From Pagrus major (lineage: Eukaryota; Chordata; Actinopteri; Spariformes; Sparidae): DNA of 64,000 bases. The notes below the pieces were generated by a model. That model saw nothing but the letters and a program-made list of their open reading frames with translations, was not told the origin of the DNA and made no database searches. The translations under genes were made by a program, and so were the position numbers. Below, one piece after another: positions 1 through 13,224 of the stretch; position 1 is the stretch's first letter; every line of letters starts with the position of its first letter. The stretch is from contig NC_133230.1 of the NCBI RefSeq assembly GCF_040436345.1, forward strand, positions 25,223,197 through 25,287,196, read 5' to 3'.

Positions 1-3000
1 TTAAAGCTGATGCAGAACTTAGTCACATACAAAAACCTCACCAAAAGCAAGCCTGTCCTGAAGTTAAACCCCTCACACCTGTCACCCCTCCTACCTTGTT
101 TCAATCATGCCTCCGTGTCTTCTCACTGAACTGACAGCCTGTTTAAATTCCGCCTCCTGTTCCACTAGTGTTGACCTTGCAGTGTTTAGGCAGGCTGCTA
201 AAACCTCTACAAATAGTCATCTGTGTGCGCGCAGGCTGGTCGCAGGGCTGAGGTGCCCAGCTGATGCGTTGTGATGGCACACAGATTGAATGCTTCACGG
301 GTCCCTGGACCGCTCCACTAGCCCATATCCCAGTGCTGCTTCCTCCCTGGTGCTCCGCGGGGTGAGAAAGTGATGTAAATCTATTGCAAAAGGCCTGTTC
401 GCTGCAGCCGGAGATTCACCCTCTCAGTTGTGCAGACCAAAGATAAGCTGACTCACAGTGCACGATAGGTGAATGCTAAGCAGTATAGGTGAATCTTATT
501 ATGGGTCTGAAGAGGGAAGAAGTGGGTGAAAGAGGTTTTATTTAAAGCTGCGGTTCCCTGCGTCCTTGCAGAGTCCTTTACCTGCGGCAACATCAGATGT
601 ACAAAAGCATGAAAATTACAAAGTTCAGAGCGTTAGTCAGCATTCTCAGCTAAAGTTGGAGATCAGAGGTGTTATTTGCACCATGTGTTATAGCATGATG
701 TGTTTTATCTCTACAGCAAAGAGCCCAATTTAGGCACATAGCACCATCTCATGGTCTCACTCAGAAATTCAGCTCTTATCAGTGAGAAAACAAAGGACTG
801 GAGCAAACAGCACTTGTATAGATGCAATCTTACAGAGGCAAATAGACTTAAACAGTATGCTCTGCTACTGTAAAACATGCAATCATATTTGAATCAGAAC
901 TGGCATTAAGGACTTCACTTTGATCTAATGAGCAAAATCCAGTTAAAGGCTAATTCTTTTCCAGACCAAAATCAATGATAATGTCCCAAAACTTTATAAG
1001 AGCACAATTTCCAGAGTAAAGACACACACACACACACATATCTAGAAAGCACTGTGAGTGTCTTGATTCATATGTTAATTCAGTGGCACTGGGGGCTAGC
1101 ATCACTCACAGTACATCCACTCCTTTATCATCTGAATTGTAGATCAGCAAAGCAGGATTTCACGTATTGACTCCAACATTGGACCTGGACAACATTTTCA
1201 GAGAAGCCTATTAATAATTTACTGACTGTTGCATATTCCACCACCATCTTAGATACTTTGAAGCGCTATCAAAGCTTGTCAGTTTTGAGACCGCTCCAGC
1301 CGCAGATACATACAGTATAAACAGAGGCCAAACAACTAGATTGATTATTAACAGTACTCGCTGCTGCATGAGGTGAGGCAAGGCTGCAGAGTCATTTAAC
1401 AACAGTCGGTTCAAACTGAGGATGTGGCAGGCTGTGGAATTACATAATCTGCATCACGTAGACTGAAAAAAGAGGCCGGAGATAAGATGTCGCCCTCTGA
1501 TGAAAGTCGGCTTGAGTTGAACTTGTAATAGTGCAATAATGAATGGGTTGGTGGTGCAGAAAATTGAATAGATGTAGATGCAGCTTCATGAGAAGAGGGT
1601 AATGCATGGACTGCAGAAAAGGAATATTTTTCAAATTAAGAAACACAAAATCTAATTATAAAAGTAGCCCTAGACTAGGTATAGGTGATCATTTTGTGAT
1701 GCAGTGAGTCGCAGAGTGAATGTTAAGTGAGCGCTCCAAAGCTACATCCATCCCTCAATTCTCAATCACCTCCATCTCTCACACCTTAGCTTTTGATTAT
1801 GATGACAGCCATATGCCAGGCTGTCTGTTGTCTGCGCAGTCCAAACAGAGAGCCATCAATTCCCCAGGTTGGGCGTATTACCTGTCGATGCTGAACACAG
1901 CCAACTTTCCATACACTATGATGCATGAGGCATTTACCCGCCGCCATTAGCAGGGAAGTGTTATTAGCATCCTTTATGCAGATGCCTCCTCAAGATGTCA
2001 CCACACCATTTGGGCACATTGATGCATAAGCTTCGTCTGTCGATAATCTTAAACATATGGCGGTGTATATGGCTACAGAGTGTAATACACTGATTAGCTA
2101 TGATGCAGCACAGCAGGCAAACAAAAGCTGTGGATCAACATTAATGGACTGCGTCTCGCTCTCTCTCAAATCCACACCACATTTTGCTGAGGCAGGTGTG
2201 AGATGGTGAAACACCATTACTGCCGTTTTAATGAGAGCCCTGTGTGAGATTCCCCCTGTGGTGGTCCCAGCAGGGCCTTATCTGGGCCTGCGCCGTCGGA
2301 CACGCTAGATGGGAGAGATAACCTCCATCTGTCTTCATGACTGTCTGGCCTTTATTGCTTTAGGAGAAGTGCTGCTTTCACAAGCTCTTCCTCTGCTCCG
2401 CCAAGAAAACCAATATTTGCTTCTGCGTTCAGGCCGGCGTGATTTGTAACAGGGTGACTTTACGTTTCTGGTCCTTGCAAGGTAAACAAGGTAGATGTGC
2501 TCAGCTTGATGAAGGGTGGGCTTCAAGAAATAGCATCTAACAATGAGTTCTACTCAGCTCCTCATGAAGCGCCAGATTTTATGCTTTCCTGTGAATATCA
2601 TCTACAGAGAATAGAATATTCACATCAGCATGCTAAGATGCTCACAGTGACAATACTAGCAAGTTGATGGTTACAAGACATAAAATTTATCTTCATATCT
2701 ATCTTAATGCAGCTGTAATAAGATGAAGGTGATGTCATAAGTCTTTCAGGTATGTCATAAACCACAGTATGTACAAACTGAAAATGATGTGGCGCCAGAT
2801 GAAATAACAGGGGATCAAAGTTATTACAATTCATCCCCCGATGACCATGAATGTCTGTAAGAAAAAAACACGATAATCCATCCACTAAAAAACAGAAAAT
2901 ACAAGCCTCATGCTGGTGCTAAAGAAAAACTTGGGGGTTAAATCCAGACTTAAGTCACGAGAATTCATTGTCTGAAAACCATGAAGGTCGTAGAGTAGAA

Positions 3001-3239
3001 ATATTTTTACATAATAAGTAGAGGTAGGGAGTAGTAGTAGGGATCACTGAAGAATAGGAATAAGAATTGATCCATGAAAACTTTGAATATTTTTGACAGA
3101 TTTCATGATGATCAATCCAACAGTGGTCAAGATGCTAATCTGTACCAGACCTGGAATTTTCTGATTTTACAGTGCGAGGCCACTTGGCCTGCAGGAGGGC
3201 AATTTTTGAAGAGCACAAGGCCACATGCCAGGGCATCCA

Positions 3240-4315
3240 GTACATCCATGCATCCATGCGGCCCTCTTCTTCCGCTTATCTGGGGTTAGGTCACGGTGGC
3301 AGTCGGCTAAGTGGGGTATACCAGGCATTCCTATCCCCCCCTACACTTTCCAGCTACTTCTGGGAGATTCTGAGACATTCCTAGGCCAGATGAGATATAC
3401 AATCCCTACAGCAAGTTCTGGGTCCACCCCGGGGTCTCCTCCCGGTTGGACGTAAAAATTCCAAAGGAAGGCGCCCTGGAGGCATCCTAATCCAATACCA
3501 GAAGCACCTCACTGGGCTCCTTTTGACATGAAGGAGCAGTGGCCCTACTCCAAGGTAGGGCTGTCAATTTTTCCAAAAAAGCAAGTCTGAATGAATTTGA
3601 ATAATTCTAAACTCCACAGCCCAACTCCAAGGCCTCTCCGGATGTCCGAGCTCCTCACCCTATCCCTAAGCCTGAGCCCAGCCATGGAGGAAACTCATTT
3701 TGGCTGCTTGTATCCATGATCTCATTCTTTCAGTCACTACTCATGACCATAGGTGAGGGTTGGAACGTAGATTGACTAGAAAATCTAAAGCTTTGCCTTC
3801 CGGCTCAGCTCCCTCCTCACCTCAATGGTCAAGTGGAACGCCTGCTTAACTGCTGATGCTACAACAAATCGCTTTTCTATCTCACACTCCATTTTACTGA
3901 CACTGGTGAACAAGACCCTATAAAACTCACCCCCAACCCGGAGGGGGCAATTCACCGTCTTTTGGCAGAGAACCATGGCCTCAGACTTGGAGGTGCAGAC
4001 TCTCATCATGGCTCCTTCACACTCGGCTGCAAACCGCCCCAATGCGTGCTGGAGGTCACAGAACGATGAAGCCCACAGAGCCACGTCATCTGCAAAAAAC
4101 AGACGCAATTCTGAGGTTCCCAAACTGAACACTCTCCTTATCCCGGCTGCGCCTTGAAATCATGCTAATGAATATCAGAAACAGGATCAGAGACAAGCTC
4201 TCACTTTGGTTATATAGGTACCAGATGGCTCATAGCAATGGCCCCACGGGCCTGCCCTGGAGACACAGTTGTAGGCCTTTTTCAAGTCCACAAAACACAT
4301 TATGTTTTTTGCTCC
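3240..4315 (-). mobile_element. 3' part of a degraded fish LINE (reverse transcriptase fragment)
   Basis: Read on the minus strand, 4132-3785 gives a reverse-transcriptase-like segment containing the FADD catalytic box (in LFFADDVALWAS), then DLQHALGRFAAECE, a KSEAMVL stretch and RRELSRKAKL, all characteristic of an abundant teleost non-LTR retrotransposon. Similarity at DNA level continues on both sides. The left end (3240-3290) carries ATCC-like units as expected of the element's 3' tail. The copy is 5' truncated and broken: the frame loses the segment between LRVGGE and the LFTS motif, and stops interrupt it elsewhere. I recognise the family by pattern but do not assign a clade. Confidence 0.85.
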
Positions 4316-5620
4316 CTTTTTTGTGGAATGAAGGCCGTAAGTTAACAAAACATGATTTTGATTTCATTTTATATGAATCAATTTCTTAAAAAGCACTAAA
4401 TCCCTTTTTAATAGGTGCTGTACTCATTAAATGAACGAAATGAATAATTTATTTGTCATTCATATAATTAGAAAAGGTTTAGAATCACTGAAGCCGTGCA
4501 CTAAAGGATACTTTTGTATTTTATTGTGACATGCCAGTACTTGTTGTACTAGAAGGACTCCAGCCACACTAAAAAATACTTCTATGATCAGTTCATCCCT
4601 AGGCTTAGAAACAGCAAAGAAGCTGCAGTGGGAAAGGAAGGAGACAAAAGAAAAAGTTGGGCAGAGATGTTAGGTGAGGTGAGGTTTGATGCACAAAACA
4701 GTCCAGCCACGTTTCAAAGTACAGCAAAGTATTATTGACTGAAGGCCAGCTTCTACATGGAGAACACAGGCTGAAGCACCAGAATGAGGGAGTTCATAGT
4801 CCTAACTGTGGAACTTCTTTGTAATTCCACCCTTGGCTGAGAGTTATACAACATCCTTTCACACATCAGGATCCTCCTTTCATTCTCCCAGGTATTTTTC
4901 TTGTCATGAGCTATGCAGAAAATCAGACTTAGGTATGACTGACCGGTCTCACTTTTTCTGAGCCATCTCGATATCAAAACCTTTTCAGTGTATGTTTCGG
5001 TCGTTCGCCCACTTGTCCCAGCAGGGGTCTCTCACAGTGAGACTCAGAAGTTTGGACCGAGAGAATGAAAGCCTGTTGTCAAACATCTGTCATCACAGCA
5101 GTAAAGGAATTGAATTTGCCGCTTCATAATATTCTCCCACTAAACTCAGCATCAAAAAAACATCAAGTTAGTGCTCTAGTAGATTTACTAAGGCAATTTA
5201 GTTAAATTTAATGTGGCCTCTGAACTACTGAGAGCTAGGAACAGAGAAACTGATGTCCGTCAATTCTCTGTCCTCAGCGGCACTATAACAAGGTGATAAA
5301 TCTTAATTCTGACATTTTAGATTGTCAGCTCATATCTGCTTTGGTCTTTTGAATGTTAGATGATAAAACAGTGACATTTCATTTAATTTCACTCCTTAAA
5401 TAATGAGGTCCACATGTAGCTTTTGCTGTGATGTGACTGCCGTCCATGGGAACAAGATAAATGCATTAGGGAAATTTGCCTAATTCTGCCTTTAATGCCT
5501 TGTTTGAGATGGCTTTATGATAGGGTTATTGTTTAACATCAGAGGTTTTGCAGGGTTTTGATTGAAACAATGTAGTATCCTTTGAGAATAATAGTATTAT
5601 AAAAGATGTTTGGGCAATAA

Positions 5621-6317
5621 TTTGAAAGGAAATGTTGGAAATTTTGGGAAATGTGCTTGTTTTCTTTATGCAGAGAGTTAGATAAGGATCTGCAGGTCTA
5701 TCTATCCATTTAGTATGAAGTTAAAGCCAAAAGATAATTAGCCTAGCTTAGCATAAAGACTCTTGCTCTGTCAAAAGTAAACCACTAAATGATGAACATG
5801 GTTACGTGGTAACTATTTCTTGGACGGGTGTAGGAAGTCACTGCACCTGGTGGCTCTTGCATAAAACTGGGCTGTCTATGCAGTAGAGGGATTGGAAATA
5901 TTTTTGAAATTGGTGCTACGTGACCAGAGAAAACGGGCTTTGGTATTCCTAAGGTAAAAAACCTTCAACAACCAGAACGCAATGCGATGCACCGGACCAA
6001 TAAACATTCCTGCTGATGGGTAATGTACTGCTCGTTTGGGGTGCTTGCTTACTGGTCATTGACTGTTTTGAAACAGAACATAGTCAGGCGGCCAGCTGGT
6101 AACAAACATTTTTGGTTCATATTTGACCAGCACTGCCTTGTTTTATAGCGTGGTCAGAGTTTTAACAGCCTCAGTATTCACAATACAGAAATAACATGAC
6201 GAAATTGCATGTACTACCAACACTGTAGTGACACAAAGTGGGTCGAAAATCAGCAAAGTTTCTGTTTAACTAACTAAATAGCAGTATTTCCCAAAACATC
6301 AAATTATTCCTTTCAAA
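5621..6317. mobile_element. Inverted-repeat element (GAAAGGAA termini)
   Basis: The left end reads TTTGAAAGGAAATG and the right end, reverse-complemented, reads TTTGAAAGGAATAA. Both continue into a shared TTTTGGGAAAT motif, so these are terminal inverted repeats of roughly 35 bp. The interior includes a GTTAG-AGCTTAGCATAAAGACT type stretch that I recognise as a common teleost repeat. It has no coding capacity, so it is probably a non-autonomous DNA transposon. Confidence 0.65.
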
Positions 6318-7945
6318 TCTAATTTCACCCTTAAAATCATTGCTTTTCTCTAAACATTGTAGTATTATTATTCTCATCTCAACGTTATTCTACCTGCTGA
6401 AGTCAGATGCTGTTCTCTAATCTCTGGTATGATAAGCGGCATCAACGCTACTTTCTTAGCTTCACAGGATAATGATACATTTTGCATGACTGAATAAGCA
6501 TGTCCACGTTTTTCAGACAGTGCCTCAAAAAAGATTAAAAACACAAAGGACTTCTGTGGTTTTTATATATTTAAGAATTGTTAACAATTCACCATCTCTA
6601 TCCTTGCTGCTCTCCTCAATTTCTCTCCCACTCACTGAACACAAACTCTCAGCGGTGAATCATCCTGATTAGCGGTGGAATGAGGTTGACACTGGTTGCA
6701 TTCTATCTTCTGCCCTGCTGGAGGTCTGACTCTGGCTGTAAGAGGTGCCATCGGGCAGACAGGATGTCACTGCAGAGGCACCGAGAGTGACAGTGGCCAG
6801 TTACTCCCTACATTGTTGAAATGATTGGTCAATCAGTCAAGGAAGAATGTTCCAGACACAAATACTTTGCCGAAGTCTCATTTTCTGTGTCCTTGAAAAG
6901 AAGAGGTTGGTGAAGTATTTGTCCGTGCATTATTGTTATTGGTGTACGATCACCATCAGCCAAAAGACTGTTAATAAACAGTGTGAGGGACGATTTCCAT
7001 GCTGTTTTTCTGATTATTATTTTGAAGGATGAGCGGTGGAGGAACGGCCTTGATCTGCCGGTCCCTCCAGGCATAAACACATTCAATTATATTCAACAAA
7101 TGGTGTTTGGCTGGACGTGAGAGTTGTCAGAGCATGTGGTTCAGCTGCCTGGTGGAGGCAGGCGCCTTGATGCACAAACCAAAAGAAAACCTTATGGTCA
7201 AAAAGATCAGGGAGGCAAAAGAGGCAACGGAGAGTGGTAAGTACAGATGGTAGAGCAGGATATGGTCCCGACCAATCTAAAAGTTCCCGACAGCTAGGAG
7301 TCAAAAGAAACAAAAGAAAGTAAAGTATGAGAAGAATGCTTTCCTAATAGCATTATGAATCAGTGACTAACACTGCAGTGTATTTACCCATTGAATCAGT
7401 GCATTTATCTGCCTATCGCAAAATAAACAAATCTTCCCCACAGAATTGAGCCTGATTACAAACATCCCTCACAAAACTGGTTACAGCAGCTGCTCAATCA
7501 AGTGAGTACATCAACGAATCCTCTTGTCAATACAAAATGTTAGCTCAAATCTTTGAAAAAGGAGAAGTGCTTGGTTTTTACTCGCTGAAGTAGGTGCAGT
7601 GAATGGAAGGATTAAATAAAGCAAACTTCATCACATCAGAATTGTTTAAACATGAGTGTTTCCATTCAAGTTTGCATTCACTTTGTCTCATAAGACAATA
7701 TAAAGCATGTTTGTTTGATTTGTGGCCTTTTTGAAATGCATTTGCAAACATAAAGGAACACCCCTTGTATATCTTTTTAAAAATGACATGTATTTATAAT
7801 ATTTTCATTAATACTTTGAGTTTTAACATATGAATTGTACATCAATTATTAACTTAAGATTTAAGTATCATTAAAAGCCATTTATGAGCAAACAACCTTG
7901 GGTTTGCCTTTGACTGGTTGGATTTACTTATAAAATTTCATACAG

Positions 7946-8403
7946 CAAAAGATAAGTTCACCCAAAAATGAAAATGTAGTCGGTAAGGTTTCAAATCCCA
8001 AACTGATTCCAAAAACAAGTTATAATTATATGAAATATTATTGAAAACCGAAATCTTCACTGAGGCTGCTAAGTTAAAAGCCCTAGCATGTCTGAAGTGG
8101 GTGCACGAGCTTGACTACTTGTCGACAGTGTAAATAGTGTCTTTTTAAATCAATTTGGGATCTCGGGGCAACTTGAGACTTGGATTACACCAGAAAAGCT
8201 GTATGGAGCCATTGTATGATTTGTTTTTATGGATGTTTTTTTTTTTAATTTTGGCCCCATCTCCTTCAGTGGTTCAGGAGAATGCTGTTTTGCTGTAAAG
8301 CTCCAGAAATGTTTTGTGGACTATGAAACTTGAACTTTCCATCAGCATGGATATGTGTTGATAACATCTACATTTTTATTTTTGGGTGAATTTGTCCTTT
8401 AAC
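7946..8403. mobile_element. MITE family A, copy 1 (AAGTTCACCC termini)
   Basis: The element starts AAGATAAGTTCACCCAAAAA and ends with the complement of the same sequence, TTTTTGGGTGAATTTGTCCT followed by TTAA. The interior matches the copy at 49524-50018 in order, including a stretch around GAGACTTGGATTACAC and one around AGGAGAATGCTG. It is about 450 bp, with no open frame of note. Three copies lie in this window. Confidence 0.75.
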
Positions 8404-9838
8404 AACTTGTTAAAGTTACCACTGAAGACTTAGAAATCCCCTCATGAGTGATTTATTAACATTAAACTAAACTGCATTTCAGTTTGAAATGATTAGGTTA
8501 TTAATTCAGTTGTTAATCATCAGAAATAGGCTACTTCTTTAAAATTATTTGAGTAATTATTCATGTCAGACATTTTCTTGTTCCAGGTTCTCTAATGTAA
8601 AGATTTGCTCCTGATTTTGTTTAACTTTTATATCATTGTGAACTTCATCTTTTTGGGGTCTGGAACGGTATTTTCTGACATTTTATTGACAAAATAACCC
8701 TTTAATCAAGAAAACAATGGGCTGATTGATTATCAGTGAAAACAAAAAATACTTTCTAGTTGTAACTCCACATTTTTCACATTTTTGTTCTTCCTTAGAC
8801 AACAGAGAATCAGTCATGAGAAAGCAGGTTGTTGTTATTTGACTTCCTGCCTTGTATTTGTTGTGGCTGTGATCCTGGCTAATTAAATCACAGCTAGCTT
8901 CGCCAGACAGCCAGTCTCTGGCCTGCCGGCTACAGCCCATCCACAGATAATGTCACTTCCTCTGAAAACAAACTGATTTTGTTACCAGACATGGTCACTG
9001 TTATCTGTCACGGCGATAGAACGAAAAATACAAATTTACTTTTAGCAAATACTAAAAAGACAACAACGCTGAGTGACAGGTAGGGAAAATGTTTCTTTCA
9101 ATATGAAGTGAGAGTGTGAGTTATCACCTCCCTCTGAGTACCTGAACATCTGACAGTGCAAACAGTAAGACAAATGTTTGTATTGAAATTGTTTTTTCAT
9201 TTGACTTGTTTTTATACGGCGGTTGCAGTGGACACATCTGAATGTGTGTGCGGGGAAACACAATGATGAATGTGAAGAGACAAGACAAATAAAAAGTGCT
9301 GTGCATAAAATAGAGAAAGGTTTACTAAGTGTTCGCCTGCAGCATGCTCAGACACACAGGTGGGGCTCAGTTAGACTCTCCTTGTCAGGTGTCGGAGAGC
9401 TCCAGGCTGCCAAATGGGTGCCATCTATTCAGCATAGCTGCTGTGCTAATAATGAGGCCTGAAATGAATGGTGTCACTTTAGCGTAATTGCTGCAGTGGG
9501 AGAAACATGCTCAGAACATTGCGTACAAGAACTAGATACACAGGCCGAGCAAATGTCCTCAGCAGTCCCACGTCAGTGTGTGTAAAGTGACGAGACCACA
9601 TAAAAGACCGAGATTCAATGACAGGTATTTTCTACCTAACAGCAAAGACTCCAAATTCTTCACCTTGACAGAAACTGTTTCTGACACGTACAGTCGTTTC
9701 GGATGACACTATACACAGACAAACTGTGAAACAAAGTCTGCGGTGAGTCTCAACACAAAGTCTGACACTTGAGACCATTAGAGCATAGCAGACAGTTCGC
9801 TATTCCCACTATCACCTTTGAGCACACACTCGCAGATG

Positions 9839-9842
9839 CACA

Positions 9843-9888
<46 letters not shown>
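9839..9888. repeat. (CA)n microsatellite
   Basis: About 25 CA units with one TA interruption near the left end. Open frames crossing it on both strands are artefacts of the tract. Confidence 0.95.
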
Positions 9889-9891
<3 letters not shown>

Positions 9892-10252
9892 CTGGCTGAC
9901 TTTGTTTGGACAATGCAGCCGGTCCACCACTCTCCAGGTTTCAGATGCGCTTTTAGAATCAGCCTTCCGTGTCACCTTGCAACCCCAATTTTATCTATTT
10001 CATGAAGCCAACTACATGCAGCTTTCTCCCAGTGAACCATAGCAGCAACAATAAAATATTATTTGATTGAGATAGCAATAACTTAAACCAAATAAGACCA
10101 TCATATGTCGTGAATAGCCTACAGTATGCAAAGGTTGTGTGCAAGATCACAGTTTTTATGTGATGTCTGCTGGACGGGTGTAAAACAAGACAAAGACATA
10201 GATTAATTCAAGATATGATAAATTCATGCAAAAGTGGAGCTAAATATCCAGG

Positions 10253-10724
10253 CAGTGTTGTAGTGAAGACCACCTAAACCGAGACCAAGTCATGACAAAG
10301 ACCAGAGTGTATCGAGTCCGAGACAAGACCGAGACTTTGAGGGGGTGAGACCAAGTCAAGACCAAGACCAGTGAAACGTGCAAACCATAGGCTTTCCTAA
10401 AATTGATCTAAAAGATCCAGATTCATATAAAAACACCCACAGAAGATGAATGAAAATTCTTCTTCATTCACCTCTTTTATTGCCATGTGTACGTATACGT
10501 GTACCATGAAAAATGTCGTGATAAAATAATCAAAAAGCATTGCAGAGGTGAATTTTATGTGTTTATTAAACAGTTCAGTGGTATTTCTGCAGTTGTGGTC
10601 TTGGCTGAGTCCTCTGTGTCTGAGACCGAGACAAGAACAAGTAAAAATGTGGTCAATTACAAGACAAGACCTTCCAAAAGTGGTCATGAGACCAAGACCA
10701 ATCTCAAAAAGTACAACACTGTCC
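10253..10724. mobile_element. Inverted-repeat element rich in GAGACCAAGACC
   Basis: The left end CAGTGTTGTAGTGAAGACCA is mirrored at the right end by the complement of CAGTGTTGTACTTTTTGAGA. Near both ends are degenerate direct repeats of GAGACCAAGACC. This is a familiar teleost repeat. The 160-codon open frame from 10487 runs through it and is not a gene. Confidence 0.6.
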
Positions 10725-11966
10725 AGGTTTTGCAAGAATTAATTCATGTGAATTGCAACCACAAGGTTTGGCCCCAAAAACAACAAGCAGCAAGGTTTTC
10801 TGGAAATGGGTTTTTCATTTTATGCAATATTGCTGGCATGACCTACAAGCTTCCATGTCAGGCTATAACAAACAATACAGAGACCTTGGAAACAGCAGTT
10901 GACAGTGTTGTCTCACCACAAGGTCCATTTAGTGGCTTTCAACCGCATCACAAGATCTTCCTCAACTGATTGAGTCTGTTCTTGATTGAGAGTGAAGGTT
11001 CATTCTTAACATTGGAAACAACAGTTGACATCTTTTTTTATTATCTGACATTCTACCTTTTCCTCTCAACGTAGACAAAGGACTACAACTAAATTAAAAT
11101 CAGGTGCCAAAATTAACACTGCCGAGCATGACAGTGAAATGGGCCATCTATGTCTGCCATTAGTAGTGGCGTTAGGCCTGTGAACAGATTGTCTGCTGAT
11201 GAATAAAGTGTGTGTTTGTGTGTGCTGATGAAGTAAGGAGAGGAGGAGGGAGCAGGAAGTCAGAAAGAATTAAAGGGAATTAAAAGGTTTGTCAACACAG
11301 CAACTAAAACGGGACCACCTTCCATTTCTTTCACTTCCTGCCACCGTCATTCATCCATTAATGAGCAGCTTGGAACGGAGTGACTCAGCGTTTAATCAAA
11401 GCATATTCCCAGCTCGCTCATTATGTCAGGGACAAGCTCAGACAGACAGTCCACTGAGACCAGCTGTCCTCCAGTCAGACACTGTGTAGTTCAATGACAG
11501 AGGTCCCCGACAGAGAGATGAAGCGCACGCTCATAAATACGTTTACGGGCAGGTAATTGTGCAGCACACTCGCACAAACACATTTTTGGATAATACTACT
11601 GAAATGGGATTTTCTCTAATAGTCACACACAGTTATATCAGTTTGGTGAGCATTTCTGTGAAAGCCCAGTATTAATGTTAATATTATCTACTGAGTCCTC
11701 TGACAGGTGACACCTTGTCCTCAGGTCACCTTGAAAGTACTTTTAAACTACCCTTTAATCCCATCTTCACCCAAGAAAAGAGCAGATATTTGGCTGCTTA
11801 ATCAGGCTTTATACTTTAGGCTAAACTACAGGCTGGCTCAACTGTCTTGATGGAAAGTTTTAATCTGAATGCCATTGTCCACTCAGTAGTGCAGCCACCA
11901 TCACTGTTTATCTAATGCCACTCATGTTACAAATACCCAAGCTTACAGGGTCATCAAGTGGGTACT

Positions 11967-12330
11967 AGAGCCAGACCTATACTTAATTTTTAAAGCCGAA
12001 CAATATTAGGAGGGAAAATTCCAATATCTGCCGATACACACACAATTTTTGCAATGATTTTAAAAAATGTGGTTATCACACAGATATATGTAATGGAAGG
12101 ATGATAGTTTAATACTTAACAATACAATTTGTTGTCTAAAAAAGACATCAGTGTGCTGAAACTGCGAATTTAAGAATTATAAATTACCCCAGGTATTTTC
12201 TTCTGTGTTCTAATTTCCAAAAAATAAAAATGGCGCATATCAGACAACATATGTGCCAGTATTGACATCTGTGAGAGGCTAATATCGGACAATAATGTTG
12301 CCCAATCAATATATCTTTCAGTATTTAGTG
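11967..12330. mobile_element. Inverted-repeat element with CCGATA motifs
   Basis: The left end (AGAGCCAGACCTATA, then AATATCTGCCGATAC) and the right end (GAGGCTAATATCGGACAATA) are diverged inverted copies of a CCGATATT-type terminus common in fish genomes. It is non-coding. A related element lies at 51540-51966. Confidence 0.45.
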
Positions 12331-12581
12331 GGGCACTCCCTCAGACACTCAATAACCACCCTCCTCTTTACCTGCACCCACACACTCAACAAAACACTTG
12401 GAGCCAAGTCACATAATCTAGTCAAGTCTATGAACACCACCAGCAAACAATATGCTAGTGAACAATAACCAACAACCAACACATTGAGCTAACTAGCCTG
12501 TTGCAATCACTGGCAGCATGTTAAACTTGGGAAGCAAAAAGGCATAAACCTCTGTCTATAACACGATCAGCTGACAAGATT

Positions 12582-13224
12582 CAGTGTTGGGGAGTAACCA
12601 GATACATGTAACAATGCTATGTTCCTTAGGGCGAATTTGAGTGCAACACCATCACGGGTAGGATGTCTTACAAGGAGCTGGCTCTACATCTCGACAGGCT
12701 TCATTTACTGGGCTCAAATTTGAGCATTGTTTTTGAATGGTTCTCATGTTTGAATCTGCACTGCCTCTCATCCAGCGACCAAATCAATGCACATCGTTCC
12801 AGCTGGCCACAAGTCGATGACCACGTTGTCGAACAAGAATGCAGGAAATTCAACAATATTTTCCTTGTGAAATCAGAAAAGGGCTCTGATATAACATATA
12901 CTTAGGTATAATGCGATGAAAATGTTGTTAGCATTGAAATGCTCAATGTCAAACCTGAGGATACATCTACAGGGAAGTTAATGTAATCGCAAGTACCTCC
13001 AGCACCACCACTTTATTTATGTGTGTCATAACTTTGGCCCTATATGTTGCTACGTGCCCATTCAGTAGTAATATTTAGAAAAGTGATCAAATGTAATTTT
13101 CAGTATTTTCAGCAAAGTAACATTACTTTGTTGAAGTAATTAAAGTAGTTAGATTACTTATTACATTTTCACCTAGGTAACTAGTAATGTGTATTACATT
13201 TCAAAAGTAACTTTCTCAGCACTG
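12582..13224. mobile_element. Inverted-repeat element (CAGTGTTGGGGAGTAAC termini)
   Basis: The left terminus CAGTGTTGGGGAGTAACCAG pairs with the right terminus whose complement reads CAGTGCTGAGAAAGTTACTT. Inner TAACTAGTTACATGT-type motifs are visible at both ends. This is a widespread non-autonomous DNA element in teleosts. The interior holds an 80-codon chance frame at 12663. Confidence 0.6.

Noticed and set aside
10487..10969. 160-codon plus-strand open frame
   Set aside because: It runs through the GAGACCAAGACC inverted-repeat element and has no family or splice support.
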